A stretch of 64,000 nucleotides of DNA from positions 5,642,001-5,706,000 of the forward strand of contig NZ_CP013234.1 in NCBI RefSeq assembly GCF_001584185.1, read 5' to 3'. The position numbers and the translations under genes were made by a program. This document shows positions 28,127 to 38,100 of the stretch, piece after piece (position 1 is the first letter of the stretch; every line of letters starts with the position of its first letter). This DNA comes from Collimonas pratensis (GTDB taxonomy: Bacteria > Pseudomonadota > Gammaproteobacteria > Burkholderiales > Burkholderiaceae_D). The notes below the pieces were generated by a model. It was not told the DNA's origin. It ran no database searches and worked only from the letters and a program-made list of their open reading frames with translations.

Positions 28127-30154
28127 TTACTTTGTCTTGCTTTGCTTCAGGATTTTCCCCGGCGGTGGCGCCACCGGTTTTTGCTTCGCCCGCGCCAGTA
28201 AAGCGGCGCAATCGTTTTCCTGCGCCGGTGTGATGTTAATCAGGGGCAGCACCGCCGCCACCGGCGCCAGCACGCCCAGCGCAATTGCACCGCCGGCCTT
28301 CAGCGCCAGTATGCCCTTGTCGACCCCGACGTCCGGATTCTTGAACGTGCCGGAGACGTGCAGCGGCGATCTGAGTGAAAAAATCCGCATGCCCTTGGTT
28401 TCCGGTTTGACCGTCAGCGCCAGCGATTCCTGCGCCAGGTTGATCTGGCCCTGGACGTTGATGACCGCGTCGTCGGTATCCATTACAAAGGTGCGGGCGT
28501 CCATCACGCCTTTGGTCACCGCAAAGTCGCTGGCCAGGCAATTCAGCTTGACCTGCTTGTCGCCGAACAGCTTAGTGATGACCACATTGCCGATATTCAG
28601 GCCGGCAGCCTCCAGCAGGAATTTGCTGATGGTGCCCTGGTTGATCAGCGTCTTGAGCTCACCATTGGAACTGCCCAGCAGGCTAGCGACTGAATTGCCG
28701 ACCGCCGACAGGGAGGCATCGCCATTGATCTCGCCGAGGCTGGCCTGGGCCGATTCGAAAGTCGGGAACAGCTGCTTGATTTTCAGGTGGCGCGCCGAAA
28801 TTTTCATGTCGGCCTTGATCAGCTTGCCGCTGCCGTCCAGCTTGATGTTGGAAATCAGGTTGCCGCCGGCGACGCCGAAATTCAGAGGCGTCAGCGACAG
28901 CACGCTGTCTTTCAGATGCAGGTCGGCGACCAGATCCTGGATCGGCAACTCCTTCTCGCGCACGATCTTGCGGCCGGTGAACTTGACGTCGGCATCGATG
29001 CTGCCCCAGCGGCTGGTATCGAACTGTTCCACCGGCAGCACCTTGTTGCTAGGCTGCGCCGCGCCATCGCCGCGATTCGCCTTGCTGGCATTGGAGTCGG
29101 CGCCGATCAGCGGCGCCAGGTCTTCCAGCCTGAGCTGGTTGGACAGCAGCGTGCCCTTCAGCAAAGGCCGCGGTTTTTGTGCGACAAATTCCAGCGTGCC
29201 GGATAAATCGCTGGAGCCGACGCGACCGCTGAACTTGTCGTAAGTCCAGTCGCCGCCGGCGCTGCTGAGCTTGCCGATCAGCCGTCCCTCGGTGGAAAAC
29301 GGCGGCGTCGCCGGCAGCACGATGCCGGTCAGCGGATACAGGTTGGACATGCTGGCGCCCGATAGCTTCAGGCGCAGGTCAAGCGCGGCCAGGTCGCTAG
29401 GCTTGGTCAGCGTCCCTTTCACGCCGATCGCTGTCTTGCCGACGCGCACATTGGCCTGCAGCGGATAGGGCGTACTGCTGTTCTGTAAAGACAGCACGGC
29501 GCCCGCCTTGCCGTCGCCGCTGACCGCCGCCTTGTTGAAGCTGCCGCTGACTTTCCAGCCGATGCCGTAGCCTTCCGGGCTGGTCACGGGCAAGCTGTCG
29601 ATATCCGCCTTGATATCCAGCTTGCTGACCGGATCCAGCAAACGCACGGTACCTTTGGCCAGCACCAGTTTTTGCAGGTCCAGCTGCCAGGCTGACGGTC
29701 CGCTGGACTGGAAGGTCCAGTTGTTGACGCCATCCGGCTTGCGTTCCAGCGCCAGCACCGGCGCTTCCAATTCCAGCGACGGCAGCACGATGCGGTGCGC
29801 CAGCAAAGGCAAGGGACTCAGCGAAAACGTCAGTTGGCCGATTTCCGCCATGTGCGGTCCGGTCTTGGCCCAATCCGGATTGTCCAGCACGATATCCTTC
29901 GCGCTCAGTCGCGGCCAGGGCACCCAGCGGCGCCAGCTGTCAAGATCGCTCTGCGATTTTTGCCAGGTCAGCGCCAGATCGCCGCGAATCGCGAACGGCC
30001 GCCCGGCGGCTTCGCTGACCCGTTGGTTAAGCCATGGCTTGGCACGGTTCCAGTCGAAAGTGAGGACCAGCGCTGCACATATGGCGATCAGCAGCGCCAG
30101 CACTGCCAGCAACCATAAAAAGATGCGCCCCGGACGAAATTTGGATGTAGTCAT
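28127..30154 (-). CDS. AsmA family protein
   Basis: A 675-aa inner-membrane-anchored periplasmic protein. A single N-terminal membrane helix (about residues 11-32, IFLWLLAVLALLIAICAALV) is followed by the AsmA start region RVSEAAGRPFAIRGDLALTW and a long beta-rich body. The C-terminal part (SLALTVKPETKGMRIFSLRS, LHVSGTFKNPDVGVD) is the AsmA_2 region. AsmA-like proteins are repeating beta-groove bridges proposed to move lipids to the outer membrane. It is a single gene, convergent with pyrB. The exact role is not predictable. Confidence 0.9.
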   Translation of the reverse strand: MTTSKFRPGRIFLWLLAVLALLIAICAALVLTFDWNRAKPWLNQRVSEAAGRPFAIRGDLALTWQKSQSDLDSWRRWVPWPRLSAKDIVLDNPDWAKTGPHMAEIGQLTFSLSPLPLLAHRIVLPSLELEAPVLALERKPDGVNNWTFQSSGPSAWQLDLQKLVLAKGTVRLLDPVSKLDIKADIDSLPVTSPEGYGIGWKVSGSFNKAAVSGDGKAGAVLSLQNSSTPYPLQANVRVGKTAIGVKGTLTKPSDLAALDLRLKLSGASMSNLYPLTGIVLPATPPFSTEGRLIGKLSSAGGDWTYDKFSGRVGSSDLSGTLEFVAQKPRPLLKGTLLSNQLRLEDLAPLIGADSNASKANRGDGAAQPSNKVLPVEQFDTSRWGSIDADVKFTGRKIVREKELPIQDLVADLHLKDSVLSLTPLNFGVAGGNLISNIKLDGSGKLIKADMKISARHLKIKQLFPTFESAQASLGEINGDASLSAVGNSVASLLGSSNGELKTLINQGTISKFLLEAAGLNIGNVVITKLFGDKQVKLNCLASDFAVTKGVMDARTFVMDTDDAVINVQGQINLAQESLALTVKPETKGMRIFSLRSPLHVSGTFKNPDVGVDKGILALKAGGAIALGVLAPVAAVLPLINITPAQENDCAALLARAKQKPVAPPPGKILKQSKTK

Positions 30155-30421
30155 GGTTTTGTGAGGTTTGCATTGTCTAAAGGTTCAATCCGACAAGTAT
30201 CCTCGGATCCCGTCATTATGGCTTTAACAAGTGTAAACATTCTGGCTGATGCCTGTGTCCGTGTATGTCATCGAGATCCCTTAAGCAGGCGTTAACCGTA
30301 AATATGGACGCAGCTGGTTTGCATAATGTGAGATATGCAAGAGTTTGTAACCCATTGTAGTCAATGCAAAGTGACGTGCTAGCTTGTAAACATCACCCAT
30401 TCCCGTTGTCTGGAGCAAAAA
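30155..30421. other. Divergent spacer between AsmA and DUF3300 genes
   Basis: A 267-bp spacer that must hold both promoters. I could not single out convincing -35/-10 pairs. The DUF3300 gene has a GGAG ribosome site 8 bp before its ATG. Confidence 0.4.
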
Positions 30422-32374
30422 ATGAATAAAAATAAGAAACCCGTGTCGTTATTGCTTGGCGCGTCTGTTTGCGTAGCGCTGATGTCGCTCGCCGGCTGCG
30501 ATAAAAAAACCGATGCCGTCGCACCTGTTGCGGCGCCGGCCGCGCCGCAAGCGCAAGCTGCCCCGGCCTATGTGCCGCCTACCGCCGATCAGCTGTACCA
30601 GCTGGTCGGACCGATTGCCCTGTTCCCGGACAAGCTGGTGGCGCAGGTGCTGGCCGCATCCAGCTATCCCGATCAGGTCACCGCCGCCGACAACTGGCTG
30701 GGACAAAACAAGAATCTGAAAGGCACGCAACTGCAGGATGCCGCCAACCAGCAACCCTGGGACGTCAGCGTCAAAGGCTTGACACAGTTTCCCAGCGTGC
30801 TGGATCAGATGGCGCACAATATTCCCTGGACCTCGGCGCTCGGCGACGCTTATGTCAATGATCCGACCGACGTCATGAATGCGATCCAGGTGATGCGGCA
30901 GCGCGCAGCCGCCAGCGGCAACCTGAAAAACAATAAGCAGCAGCGCATCGCCACGGTGCCGCGCGTGCAGGCAGCGCCGCCTGCCGGTTATGCGCCGCCG
31001 CCCGGCGAGCCGGCCTACTATGACGGACCGGAAATGGTGCCGCCGCCGCCGGAAACCATCGTCATCGAGCCGGCTGAGCCGGATGTGGTCTACGTGCCTG
31101 CCTACAATCCGGGGGTAGTCTACGGCGAGCCGCAACCGGTGTATCCGGGTTATGCCTATGAACCGCCACCAGCCTACTACCCGCCAGGCGAAATCGTCAC
31201 GGCAGGCGTGCTGACCTTCGGCCTGGGGATTGCCGTCGGCACGCTGATCGAACATCACAACTGGGGCTGGAATTCCTGGGGCGTGCACTGGGGCGGCGGA
31301 GGTGGCGGCGGCAACTGGCGCGGGGATGGCGATCGCGATCACGGCGGCTGGCACCGGCCGGCTGTGGTGTACAACAACAACACGTATGTGTCGCGTTCCA
31401 CCACGATCGTCAACCGTGTGACCAACAATTACAACAACAGCACCGTCGTCAATAACAACAATAGCAACAACAATAGCAATAACAATAACAACAATACCCG
31501 CAACAACTTTGGGCCCGGCCAGGCGAACAACCCGGCTTTCCCGAATGGCCGCCCGGGTGGCCAGCCAGGCAACGGCGTTGCCAATTTCAATACGGCACGT
31601 CCGAATTTTGCCCAGCAAAACAATCCGCAGCAAGTACATCCCGGTCCAAATGCCGCACCGAATGCCGCTGCTCCAAGGCCGAACCACGGGCAACCGGATT
31701 TCAACAACATGACAAGGCCGAATTTCGGTCGGGTCCCGCCGGCGGGGGGACCGTCGGCCGCCGCGACCGCAAACCAGCTGGCGCGGCCAGGGTTCGTGCA
31801 TCCGGCGCCGAACCAGGCGCAGCCCGGCGGCGTGCCGCAGCATCCTGGCTTTGCTCAACCCGGTCAGAATGGCTGGCCGGTGCCCAACCAGCTACAGCAA
31901 AACGCCTTGACCCATGCGCCCGCCGTGCCGCGGAATCTTGAGGAACGGCCGCCGGTCAACCTGAATCAGCACCCATTTGGCGGCAATCAGCAGCGGCCGA
32001 ATTTCCAGCGGCCGGCTGACATGCCGAAACCGCAGCCAGTGCCGCAAAACGTGCAAAACCGGCCGCCGCAGCAGTTTGAGAACCGTCCTAACGGCGGTCA
32101 GATGCATCCGGAAATGAATCGCCCTGCGCCCGCTCCGGCGCCAGCGCCAGCGTTCAACCGTCCGGAACCACGCCCGCAGCCCCAGCCCCAGCCAATGGCG
32201 CGGCCTGAACCGCGTCCGCAGCCACAAGCTCAGCCGATGGCAAGACCTGAGCCGCGTCCGCAACCGCAACCTCAGATGCAAGCTCCGCATCCGGCGGCGC
32301 AGCCGCAAAACCACGAGGCCCATCATGACGGCGGCAACCCTCACCCCGACAAGCATGCTGACGACCACAAGTAA
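30422..32374 (+). CDS. DUF3300 lipoprotein with Asn-rich and Pro/Gln-rich low-complexity tail
   Basis: A 650-aa lipoprotein: signal sequence and lipobox LAGC (Cys at about 26), then a DUF3300 domain (about 50-200: QLYQLVGPIALFPDKLVAQVL, SYPDQVTAADNWL). VVYVPAYNPGVVYG and a Gly/Trp-rich membrane-like part (GGGGGGNWRGDGDRDHGGW) follow. The second half is low complexity: an Asn tract near residues 340-362, then Pro/Asn/Gln-rich DNA ending in three tandem copies of a PMARPEPRPQPQ-like unit. DUF3300 has no assigned biochemical role. The composition suggests an extended, surface- or wall-spanning tail, which is inference. A terminator follows at 32426. Confidence 0.88.
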   Translation: MNKNKKPVSLLLGASVCVALMSLAGCDKKTDAVAPVAAPAAPQAQAAPAYVPPTADQLYQLVGPIALFPDKLVAQVLAASSYPDQVTAADNWLGQNKNLKGTQLQDAANQQPWDVSVKGLTQFPSVLDQMAHNIPWTSALGDAYVNDPTDVMNAIQVMRQRAAASGNLKNNKQQRIATVPRVQAAPPAGYAPPPGEPAYYDGPEMVPPPPETIVIEPAEPDVVYVPAYNPGVVYGEPQPVYPGYAYEPPPAYYPPGEIVTAGVLTFGLGIAVGTLIEHHNWGWNSWGVHWGGGGGGGNWRGDGDRDHGGWHRPAVVYNNNTYVSRSTTIVNRVTNNYNNSTVVNNNNSNNNSNNNNNNTRNNFGPGQANNPAFPNGRPGGQPGNGVANFNTARPNFAQQNNPQQVHPGPNAAPNAAAPRPNHGQPDFNNMTRPNFGRVPPAGGPSAAATANQLARPGFVHPAPNQAQPGGVPQHPGFAQPGQNGWPVPNQLQQNALTHAPAVPRNLEERPPVNLNQHPFGGNQQRPNFQRPADMPKPQPVPQNVQNRPPQQFENRPNGGQMHPEMNRPAPAPAPAPAFNRPEPRPQPQPQPMARPEPRPQPQAQPMARPEPRPQPQPQMQAPHPAAQPQNHEAHHDGGNPHPDKHADDHK

Positions 32375-32425
32375 TCTGGCCGAGAGCTGCTGACCAGGCT
32401 GGCAGCAGCTGCAATGCCGTTATCC

Positions 32426-32465
32426 AAAAAAAAGCTGGCTGAACCAAGGTTCAGCCAGCTTTTTT
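32426..32465. terminator. Bidirectional terminator between DUF3300 gene and ahpF (family D)
   Basis: A 13-bp perfect stem AGCTGGCTGAACC/GGTTCAGCCAGCT with a run of A before and T after, shared by two convergent genes. A near copy is at 35093-35130. Confidence 0.9.
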
Positions 32466-32482
32466 CATTGCAAGCGATTGAC

Positions 32483-34078
32483 TCAGGCGGCTGCAGTCTC
32501 GGCTTCTGCCACGCTATCTTCTTCATCCGACACCGAACTGCGGATCAGGTGATCGAATGCGCTCAGCGAGGCCTTGGCGCCCTCGCCCACCGCGATCACG
32601 ATCTGCTTGAACGGCACGGTGGTGACGTCGCCGGCGGCGAACACGCCGGGGATCGAGGTCTGGCCTTTGGCGTCGACTTCGATTTCGCCATGGCGCGACA
32701 GGGCAATCGTGCCCTTCAGCCATTCGGTGTTCGGCACCAGGCCGATCTGCACGAACACGCCTTCCAGTTCGACCGTATGCACGGCCGCGGTCTTGCGGTC
32801 CTTGTAGACCAGGCCGTTGACCTTCTTGCTGTCGCCGGTGATTTCGGTAGTTTGCGCCGAAGTGATCACGGTAACGTTTTTCAGGCTGTGCAGCTTGCGT
32901 TGCAGCACCGCATCGGCGCGTAACTCATCGCCGAATTCGATCAGCGTCACATGCGACACCAGGCCGGCCAGGTCGATTGCTGCTTCCACGCCGGAATTGC
33001 CGCCGCCGATCACCGCCACGCGCTTGCCCTTGAATAGCGGGCCGTCGCAGTGCGGGCAGTAGGCGACGCCGTGGTTACGGTATTCGCGTTCGCCCGGCAC
33101 GTTGATTTCGCGCCAGCGGGCGCCGGTGGCCAGCACTACGGTCTTGCTCTTGAGCGAACCGCCGTTGGCCAGCTTGATTTCGATCAGCTTGCCTGGCACC
33201 AGCTCGGAGGCAAGTTGTACATTCATGATGTCGACTTCATAGCTCTTGACGTGTTGTTCCAGCGCGGTGGCGAATTTCGGTCCTTCGGTTTCCTTGACGG
33301 ACACGAAGTTTTCGATCGCCAGCGTATCCAGCACCTGGCCGCCGAAACGTTCCGACACCACGCCGGTGCGGATGCCTTTGCGCGCAGCATAAATCGCCGC
33401 GGCCGCGCCGGCAGGCCCGCCGCCGACGATCAGTACGTCGTAAGGCGCCTTAGCGCTCAGTTCGACTGCCTTGCGGGCGCCGGCGCCGGTATCCAGCTTG
33501 GCGAGGATTTCTTCGACGCTGGTGCGGCCCTGGCCGAATACTTCACCGTTCAGGTAAGTGGTTGGCACGGCCATGATTTCGCGTTTTTCCACTTCGTCCT
33601 GGAACAGTGCGCCATCGATGGTGGACTGGCGGATGCGCGGATTGATCAGCGCCATCACGTTCAAGGCCTGCACGACTTCAGGGCAGTTCTGGCAAGACAG
33701 GGAGATATAGGTTTCGAATACGTAATCGCCGTCCAGGTTGCGGATCTGCTCGATCACGGCGTCGTCCAGTTTCACCGGATGGCCGCCGACTTGCAGCAAG
33801 GCCAGCACCAGCGAAGTGAATTCGTGGCCCATCGGAATCGCGGCAAAGCGGATGCCGGTATCGACACCCGGGCGGTTGATGGAGAACGAGGGTTTGCGTT
33901 CGTTGTCGTCGCTGCGCTCGATCAGCGTGATGCGTTCCGACAGCGCCGCGATTTCCTGCAGCAGCGCTTGCAGTTCATGCGATTTGTCACCGTTGTCCAG
34001 CGACGCAACGATCTCAATCGGCTGCACGATTTTTTCCAAATAGCTTTTCAATTGGGTTTTGAGATTTGCATCCAGCAT
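32483..34078 (-). CDS. ahpF: Alkyl hydroperoxide reductase subunit F
   Basis: A 531-aa NADH- and FAD-dependent disulfide reductase that recharges AhpC. The N-terminal double thioredoxin-like domain has the redox pair CQNC near residue 130. The FAD-binding loop [21 protein letters not shown] starts near 213, the CPHC active site lies in [13 protein letters not shown] near 345, and a second GxGxxG is [12 protein letters not shown]. The ATG at 34076-34078 has an AAGGAA site; a slightly longer frame upstream lacks one. It follows ahpC by 88 bp, likely as an operon. Confidence 0.97.
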   Translation of the reverse strand: MLDANLKTQLKSYLEKIVQPIEIVASLDNGDKSHELQALLQEIAALSERITLIERSDDNERKPSFSINRPGVDTGIRFAAIPMGHEFTSLVLALLQVGGHPVKLDDAVIEQIRNLDGDYVFETYISLSCQNCPEVVQALNVMALINPRIRQSTIDGALFQDEVEKREIMAVPTTYLNGEVFGQGRTSVEEILAKLDTGAGARKAVELSAKAPYDVLIVGGGPAGAAAAIYAARKGIRTGVVSERFGGQVLDTLAIENFVSVKETEGPKFATALEQHVKSYEVDIMNVQLASELVPGKLIEIKLANGGSLKSKTVVLATGARWREINVPGEREYRNHGVAYCPHCDGPLFKGKRVAVIGGGNSGVEAAIDLAGLVSHVTLIEFGDELRADAVLQRKLHSLKNVTVITSAQTTEITGDSKKVNGLVYKDRKTAAVHTVELEGVFVQIGLVPNTEWLKGTIALSRHGEIEVDAKGQTSIPGVFAAGDVTTVPFKQIVIAVGEGAKASLSAFDHLIRSSVSDEEDSVAEAETAAA

Positions 34079-34166
34079 GGCGGTTCCTTGCATTCGTGAC
34101 GATAAATAAGGGCACTACCGGTCCGGCCCTTGAACCAGGCTCGGACCGTAAAGCACTAGCGGGGGA

Positions 34167-34730
34167 TTAGATCTTGCCGACCAGGTCCAGCGATGGTGTC
34201 AGGGTTGCTTCGCCTTCTTTCCACTTGGCTGGGCAAACTTCACCTGGGTGCGATGCCACGTATTGTGCTGCTTTAACTTTGCGCAGCAGTTCGGAAGCGT
34301 CGCGGCCGATGCCGTTGTCGTGAATTTCGTACAGCTTGATCAGGCCTTGCGGATTGATCAGGAAAGTGCCGCGCAGCGCCAGGCCTTCTTCTTCAATCAG
34401 CACTTCAAAGTTGCGCGACAGCGCAGTAGTTGGGTCGCCGATCAGCGGGTATTGGACTTTCTTGATTGCGTCCGAAGTGTCGTGCCAGGCTTTGTGAGCG
34501 AAATGGGTATCGGTCGAGATACCGTAGATTTCCACGCCCAGCTTCTGGAATTCAGCGTAGGTGTTGGCCAGGTCTTCCAGTTCTGTCGGGCAGACGAAAG
34601 TGAAGTCAGCTGGGTAGAAAACGAATACCGACCACTTCCCCTTCAGGGTTTCCTGGGTAACCGGCACGAACTTGCCGTTATGGAACGCAGTTGCGGAGAA
34701 TGGCTTAATGTGGGTATTGATCAAAGACAT
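34167..34730 (-). CDS. ahpC: Alkyl hydroperoxide reductase subunit C (2-Cys peroxiredoxin)
   Basis: A 187-aa typical 2-Cys peroxiredoxin that reduces H2O2 and organic hydroperoxides. The peroxidatic cysteine is in [13 protein letters not shown] (residue about 47) and the resolving cysteine in [10 protein letters not shown] (about 166). It starts [16 protein letters not shown], as in E. coli AhpC. It precedes ahpF on the same strand. OxyR control is usual for this pair; I did not find a site I could defend. Confidence 0.98.
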   Translation of the reverse strand: MSLINTHIKPFSATAFHNGKFVPVTQETLKGKWSVFVFYPADFTFVCPTELEDLANTYAEFQKLGVEIYGISTDTHFAHKAWHDTSDAIKKVQYPLIGDPTTALSRNFEVLIEEEGLALRGTFLINPQGLIKLYEIHDNGIGRDASELLRKVKAAQYVASHPGEVCPAKWKEGEATLTPSLDLVGKI

Positions 34731-35092
34731 AGAATTTCCTTACTAAGGCTGGGTTGGAGAAGTCTAAACAGCAACAATAAATGAGATTGGGGAATTTGTA
34801 TAATTGATTTATTTTTCAATTTCGATTTGAGAAAACTATCGATAGCAGAAAAATTCATCTTTTATACGTTCTCAGGGACGCTGGCATAACGAAGTTGCCA
34901 GCATGCATGGGGCCGCAGGTTTTTGCTGCAGCGCATTCCCCAATTAAATGATAACAGGCCTTCGCTTTGGCGATATTTTGCAGCTCGGCTGGCGCGTCGC
35001 AGCATTCGGCAAGCACAGAGGACGGACATGCGTCAGCGTGTCGGGCCGCGGCGCAGCGGCAGGAGCGAACGCTAAAACGGGGGGATCCAACA
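34731..35092. other. Spacer between ahpC and the putA terminator
   Basis: The region next to ahpC (34790-34860) is AT-rich and should hold its promoter; a small palindrome CTATCGATAG is at 34836-34845. The rest (about 34860-35090) is GC-rich and shows no supported gene. Confidence 0.45.
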
Positions 35093-35130
35093 AAAAAAGC
35101 TGGCTGAACCAAGGCTCAGCCAGCTTTTCA
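35093..35130 (-). terminator. Terminator after putA (family D copy)
   Basis: AGCTGGCTGAACC (35098-35110) and GGCTCAGCCAGCT (35113-35125) pair with one mismatch. On the minus strand the hairpin is followed by T7. The sequence and flanks closely match 32426-32465. Confidence 0.85.
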
Positions 35131-35159
35131 TTGCACAGGGAAAATGTGCATTACCTCAT

Positions 35160-38100
35160 TCAAGCCTGCAAGGTCATCAGGCTGGCGTTGCCGCCGGCGG
35201 CAGTGGTGTTGACGCATACCGCGCGCTCCGCCAGCAGGCGCCACAGCGGGATCGAGACGTACTCGGAGGTTTCCAGCAGCGGCACCAGCGCGCCCGACTT
35301 CTCGCTCAAGGCCGTCAGCATAGGACGCAGGCGCCCGGTGCCGGCGCCATCCACCAGCGCCAGCTGCAAACGGGCGGTATTGCTGTCGGCGTCGAGTTTG
35401 TCGATCATTCGGATGGCAGCGCGTACTGCTTTTGGCAAGCCTTCCGGAATCATCGCTGCTGCTGCCGCTTCCACTACCGGGAAATTTCCGGTGGCAAAGA
35501 CCGCCGCCAGCTGATTCAGCATGGCGCCGACATTGTCGGCGCTGCACAGGATGGCGCCGCGCGGGGCAAACGACAGGCTGTTGCGTTCGCCGGTCGGGCC
35601 AGGCAGCACCAGCGAAGTGCCGAGCCAGCTGGCGTGCATGTATTCCTCGCCCAGCGCGGCAATCCGTTGATGGCCGTGGGTCTTGGCCCAGCCCAGCAAG
35701 GCTTGCAGGACCGGCGTATCGATCGCTGCGTCGGCGTTCGGCGCATGAATCGTGTGCGCGCCCAGCGACACCAGCGGATTGCGCTGCAGCCGCTTCAGGT
35801 ACAAAGGGCCGCCGGCTTTCGGTCCGGTGCCGGATTTTCCTTCGCCGCCAAACGGTTGCACGCCGACCACGGCGCCGACGATATTGCGGTTGACGTAGAT
35901 ATTGCCGACGTGCGCATGGCCGACGATGTAATCGATGGTCTCATCGATGCGCGAATGGATCCCCAAGGTCAGGCCATAGCCGCTGCCGTTGATCGCTTCG
36001 ATCAGCTGCGGCAGCTCATTGCGGGCATAGCGCAAGACGTGCAGGACCGGCCCGAACACTTCCCGCTTCAGTTCCGACATCGAGCCGATCTCGATCAGGG
36101 TCGGCGCCACGAAAGTGCCGTTGGCCTGTTCCGGCGGCAGCGGCAGCTGGAAGAAATTCTTGGCCGTGCCGCGCATTCTTTCTATATGCGCCAGCAGCTG
36201 GCCCTGGGCGTCGGCATCGATCACCGGGCCGATATCGGTCACCAGGCGGTCCGGACTGCCGACCCGCAATTCCTGCATCGCGCCCTTCAGCATGTGCAAG
36301 GTGCGGTCGGCGATGTCGTTTTGCAGGCACAGCACGCGCAAGGCCGAGCAGCGCTGGCCGGCGCTGTCGAAGGCGGAATTCAGCACGTCTTGCACCACTT
36401 GCTCCGGCAAGGCGCTGGAGTCCATGATCAAGGCATTCTGGCCGCCGGTTTCGGCGATCAGCGGCAGGTCGACCGACTCTTCCAGCGAGCGCTTGGCGAG
36501 CGTGCGGTTGATGATCTGCGCTACTTCGGTTGAACCGGTGAAGATCACACCCTTGACGCGCGGATCGGCGGTCAGCGTGGCGCCGACGGTGTCGCCCTGG
36601 CCCGGCAGGAATTGCAGGGCCGCGTGCGGCACGCCCGCTTCATGCATGAGTTGCACGGCGCGCGCGGCGATCAGCGGCGTCTGCTCGGCCGGCTTGGCCA
36701 GCACCACATTGCCGGCGGCCAGCGCGGCGCTGACTTCGCCGACAAAAATCGCCAGCGGAAAATTCCACGGGCTGATGCAGACCACCGGACCTAGCGCCAG
36801 CGCATTTTGGGTATGGCGGATTTGCGCCGCGTAGTAGCGCAGGAAATCGACCGCTTCGCGCACTTCGGCGATGGCGTTTGGCAGCGATTTTCCGGCTTCG
36901 CGGATCGCCAGCGCAATCAATTCCATCTGGTTTTCTTCAAACAGGGCCGCCGAGCGGTCCAGCTTGTCGGCGCGTTCCGCCGGCGGCAGGGTTTGCCAGT
37001 CCATGGCGTAGACGCTGGCGGCATGCAGGGCTTTGTCGACATCGGCCACGCTGGCTTCGATCACGCTGCCGACCACATCGCGATGGTCGGCCGGGTTCAG
37101 CACTGGACGCGGGGCCTGGCTGTAGGCTTGCAGCTCGCCCAGCAGTGGCGTGGCATGCCATTGCTGCTGACCGAAAACCTGGAAAGCGCTGTCGATCTGG
37201 CGCAGCACTTCTTCATTGCTGAGGTCGAGGCCGGCCGAATTCTTGCGTTCGGCGCCGAACATGGCCGGTGGCAGCGAAATCTGCGGATGCGGCTCGCCAC
37301 CCAGCTGCTGTGCGGCTTGCAGAGGATCGGCAATCAGCGAATCGATAGAGACATTCTCGTCCACAATCTGGTTGACGAAGGATGAGTTGGCGCCGTTTTC
37401 CAGCAAGCGCCGCACCAGGTAAGCCAGCAAGGTCTGGTGCGAGCCGACCGGTGCGTAGATACGGCAAGGCTTGTCCAGCATGTCTTTGCCGACCACCTGG
37501 TCGTACAAGGTTTCGCCCATGCCGTGCAGGCACTGGAATTCGTAATCGGTGACGTTCTTTTCTTTTGCCCAGCTATAAATGGTGGCCAGGGTATGGGCGT
37601 TATGCGTCGCAAACTGGGGATAGATGACGTCGGTTGCCGCCAGCAGTTTTTGCGCGCAGGTCAGGTAGGACACGTCGGTGTAAACCTTGCGGGTGTAGAC
37701 CGGGAAGCCCGGCAAGCCGTCCACTTGGGCGCGCTTGATTTCGGAATCCCAATAAGCGCCCTTGACCAGCCGCACCATGAATTTGCGGCCGCTGCGGTGC
37801 GCCAGGTCGACCAGGTAGTCGATCACGAAAGGGCAGCGCTTTTGGTAGCCCTGCACCACGAAGCCGATGCCGTCGAAACCGGCCAGGTCGGGATCGAAAG
37901 CCAGCGCTTCCATCAAGTCCAGCGACAGTTCCAGACGATCCGCCTCTTCTGCATCGATGTTCAGGCCGATGTCGTATTGTTTGGCCAGCACCAGCAGCTG
38001 CTTCAGGCGCGGCAGCAGTTCCTGCATGGTGCGCTGGCGCTGGGCGCGCGAATAGCGCGGATGCAGCGCCGACAATTTCACTGAAATGCCCGGGCCCTGT

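Noticed and set aside
30449..31858. A 469-codon open frame antisense to the DUF3300 gene, Val/Ile/Arg-rich
   Set aside because: It results from the repetitive Asn/Pro/Gly codons read in reverse; the plus-strand gene has lipobox and domain.
34836..34845. CTATCGATAG as an OxyR site for ahpC
   Set aside because: OxyR needs ATAG-N7-CTAT type spacing over about 37 bp; here the halves are only 2 bp apart and no outer elements were found.
34855..35112. An 85-codon frame (MVQPAFF...) upstream of putA's end
   Set aside because: Its first codons are the terminator hairpin; the similar MVQPAFF start at the other family D terminator (near 32447) shows this is an artefact of the repeat.
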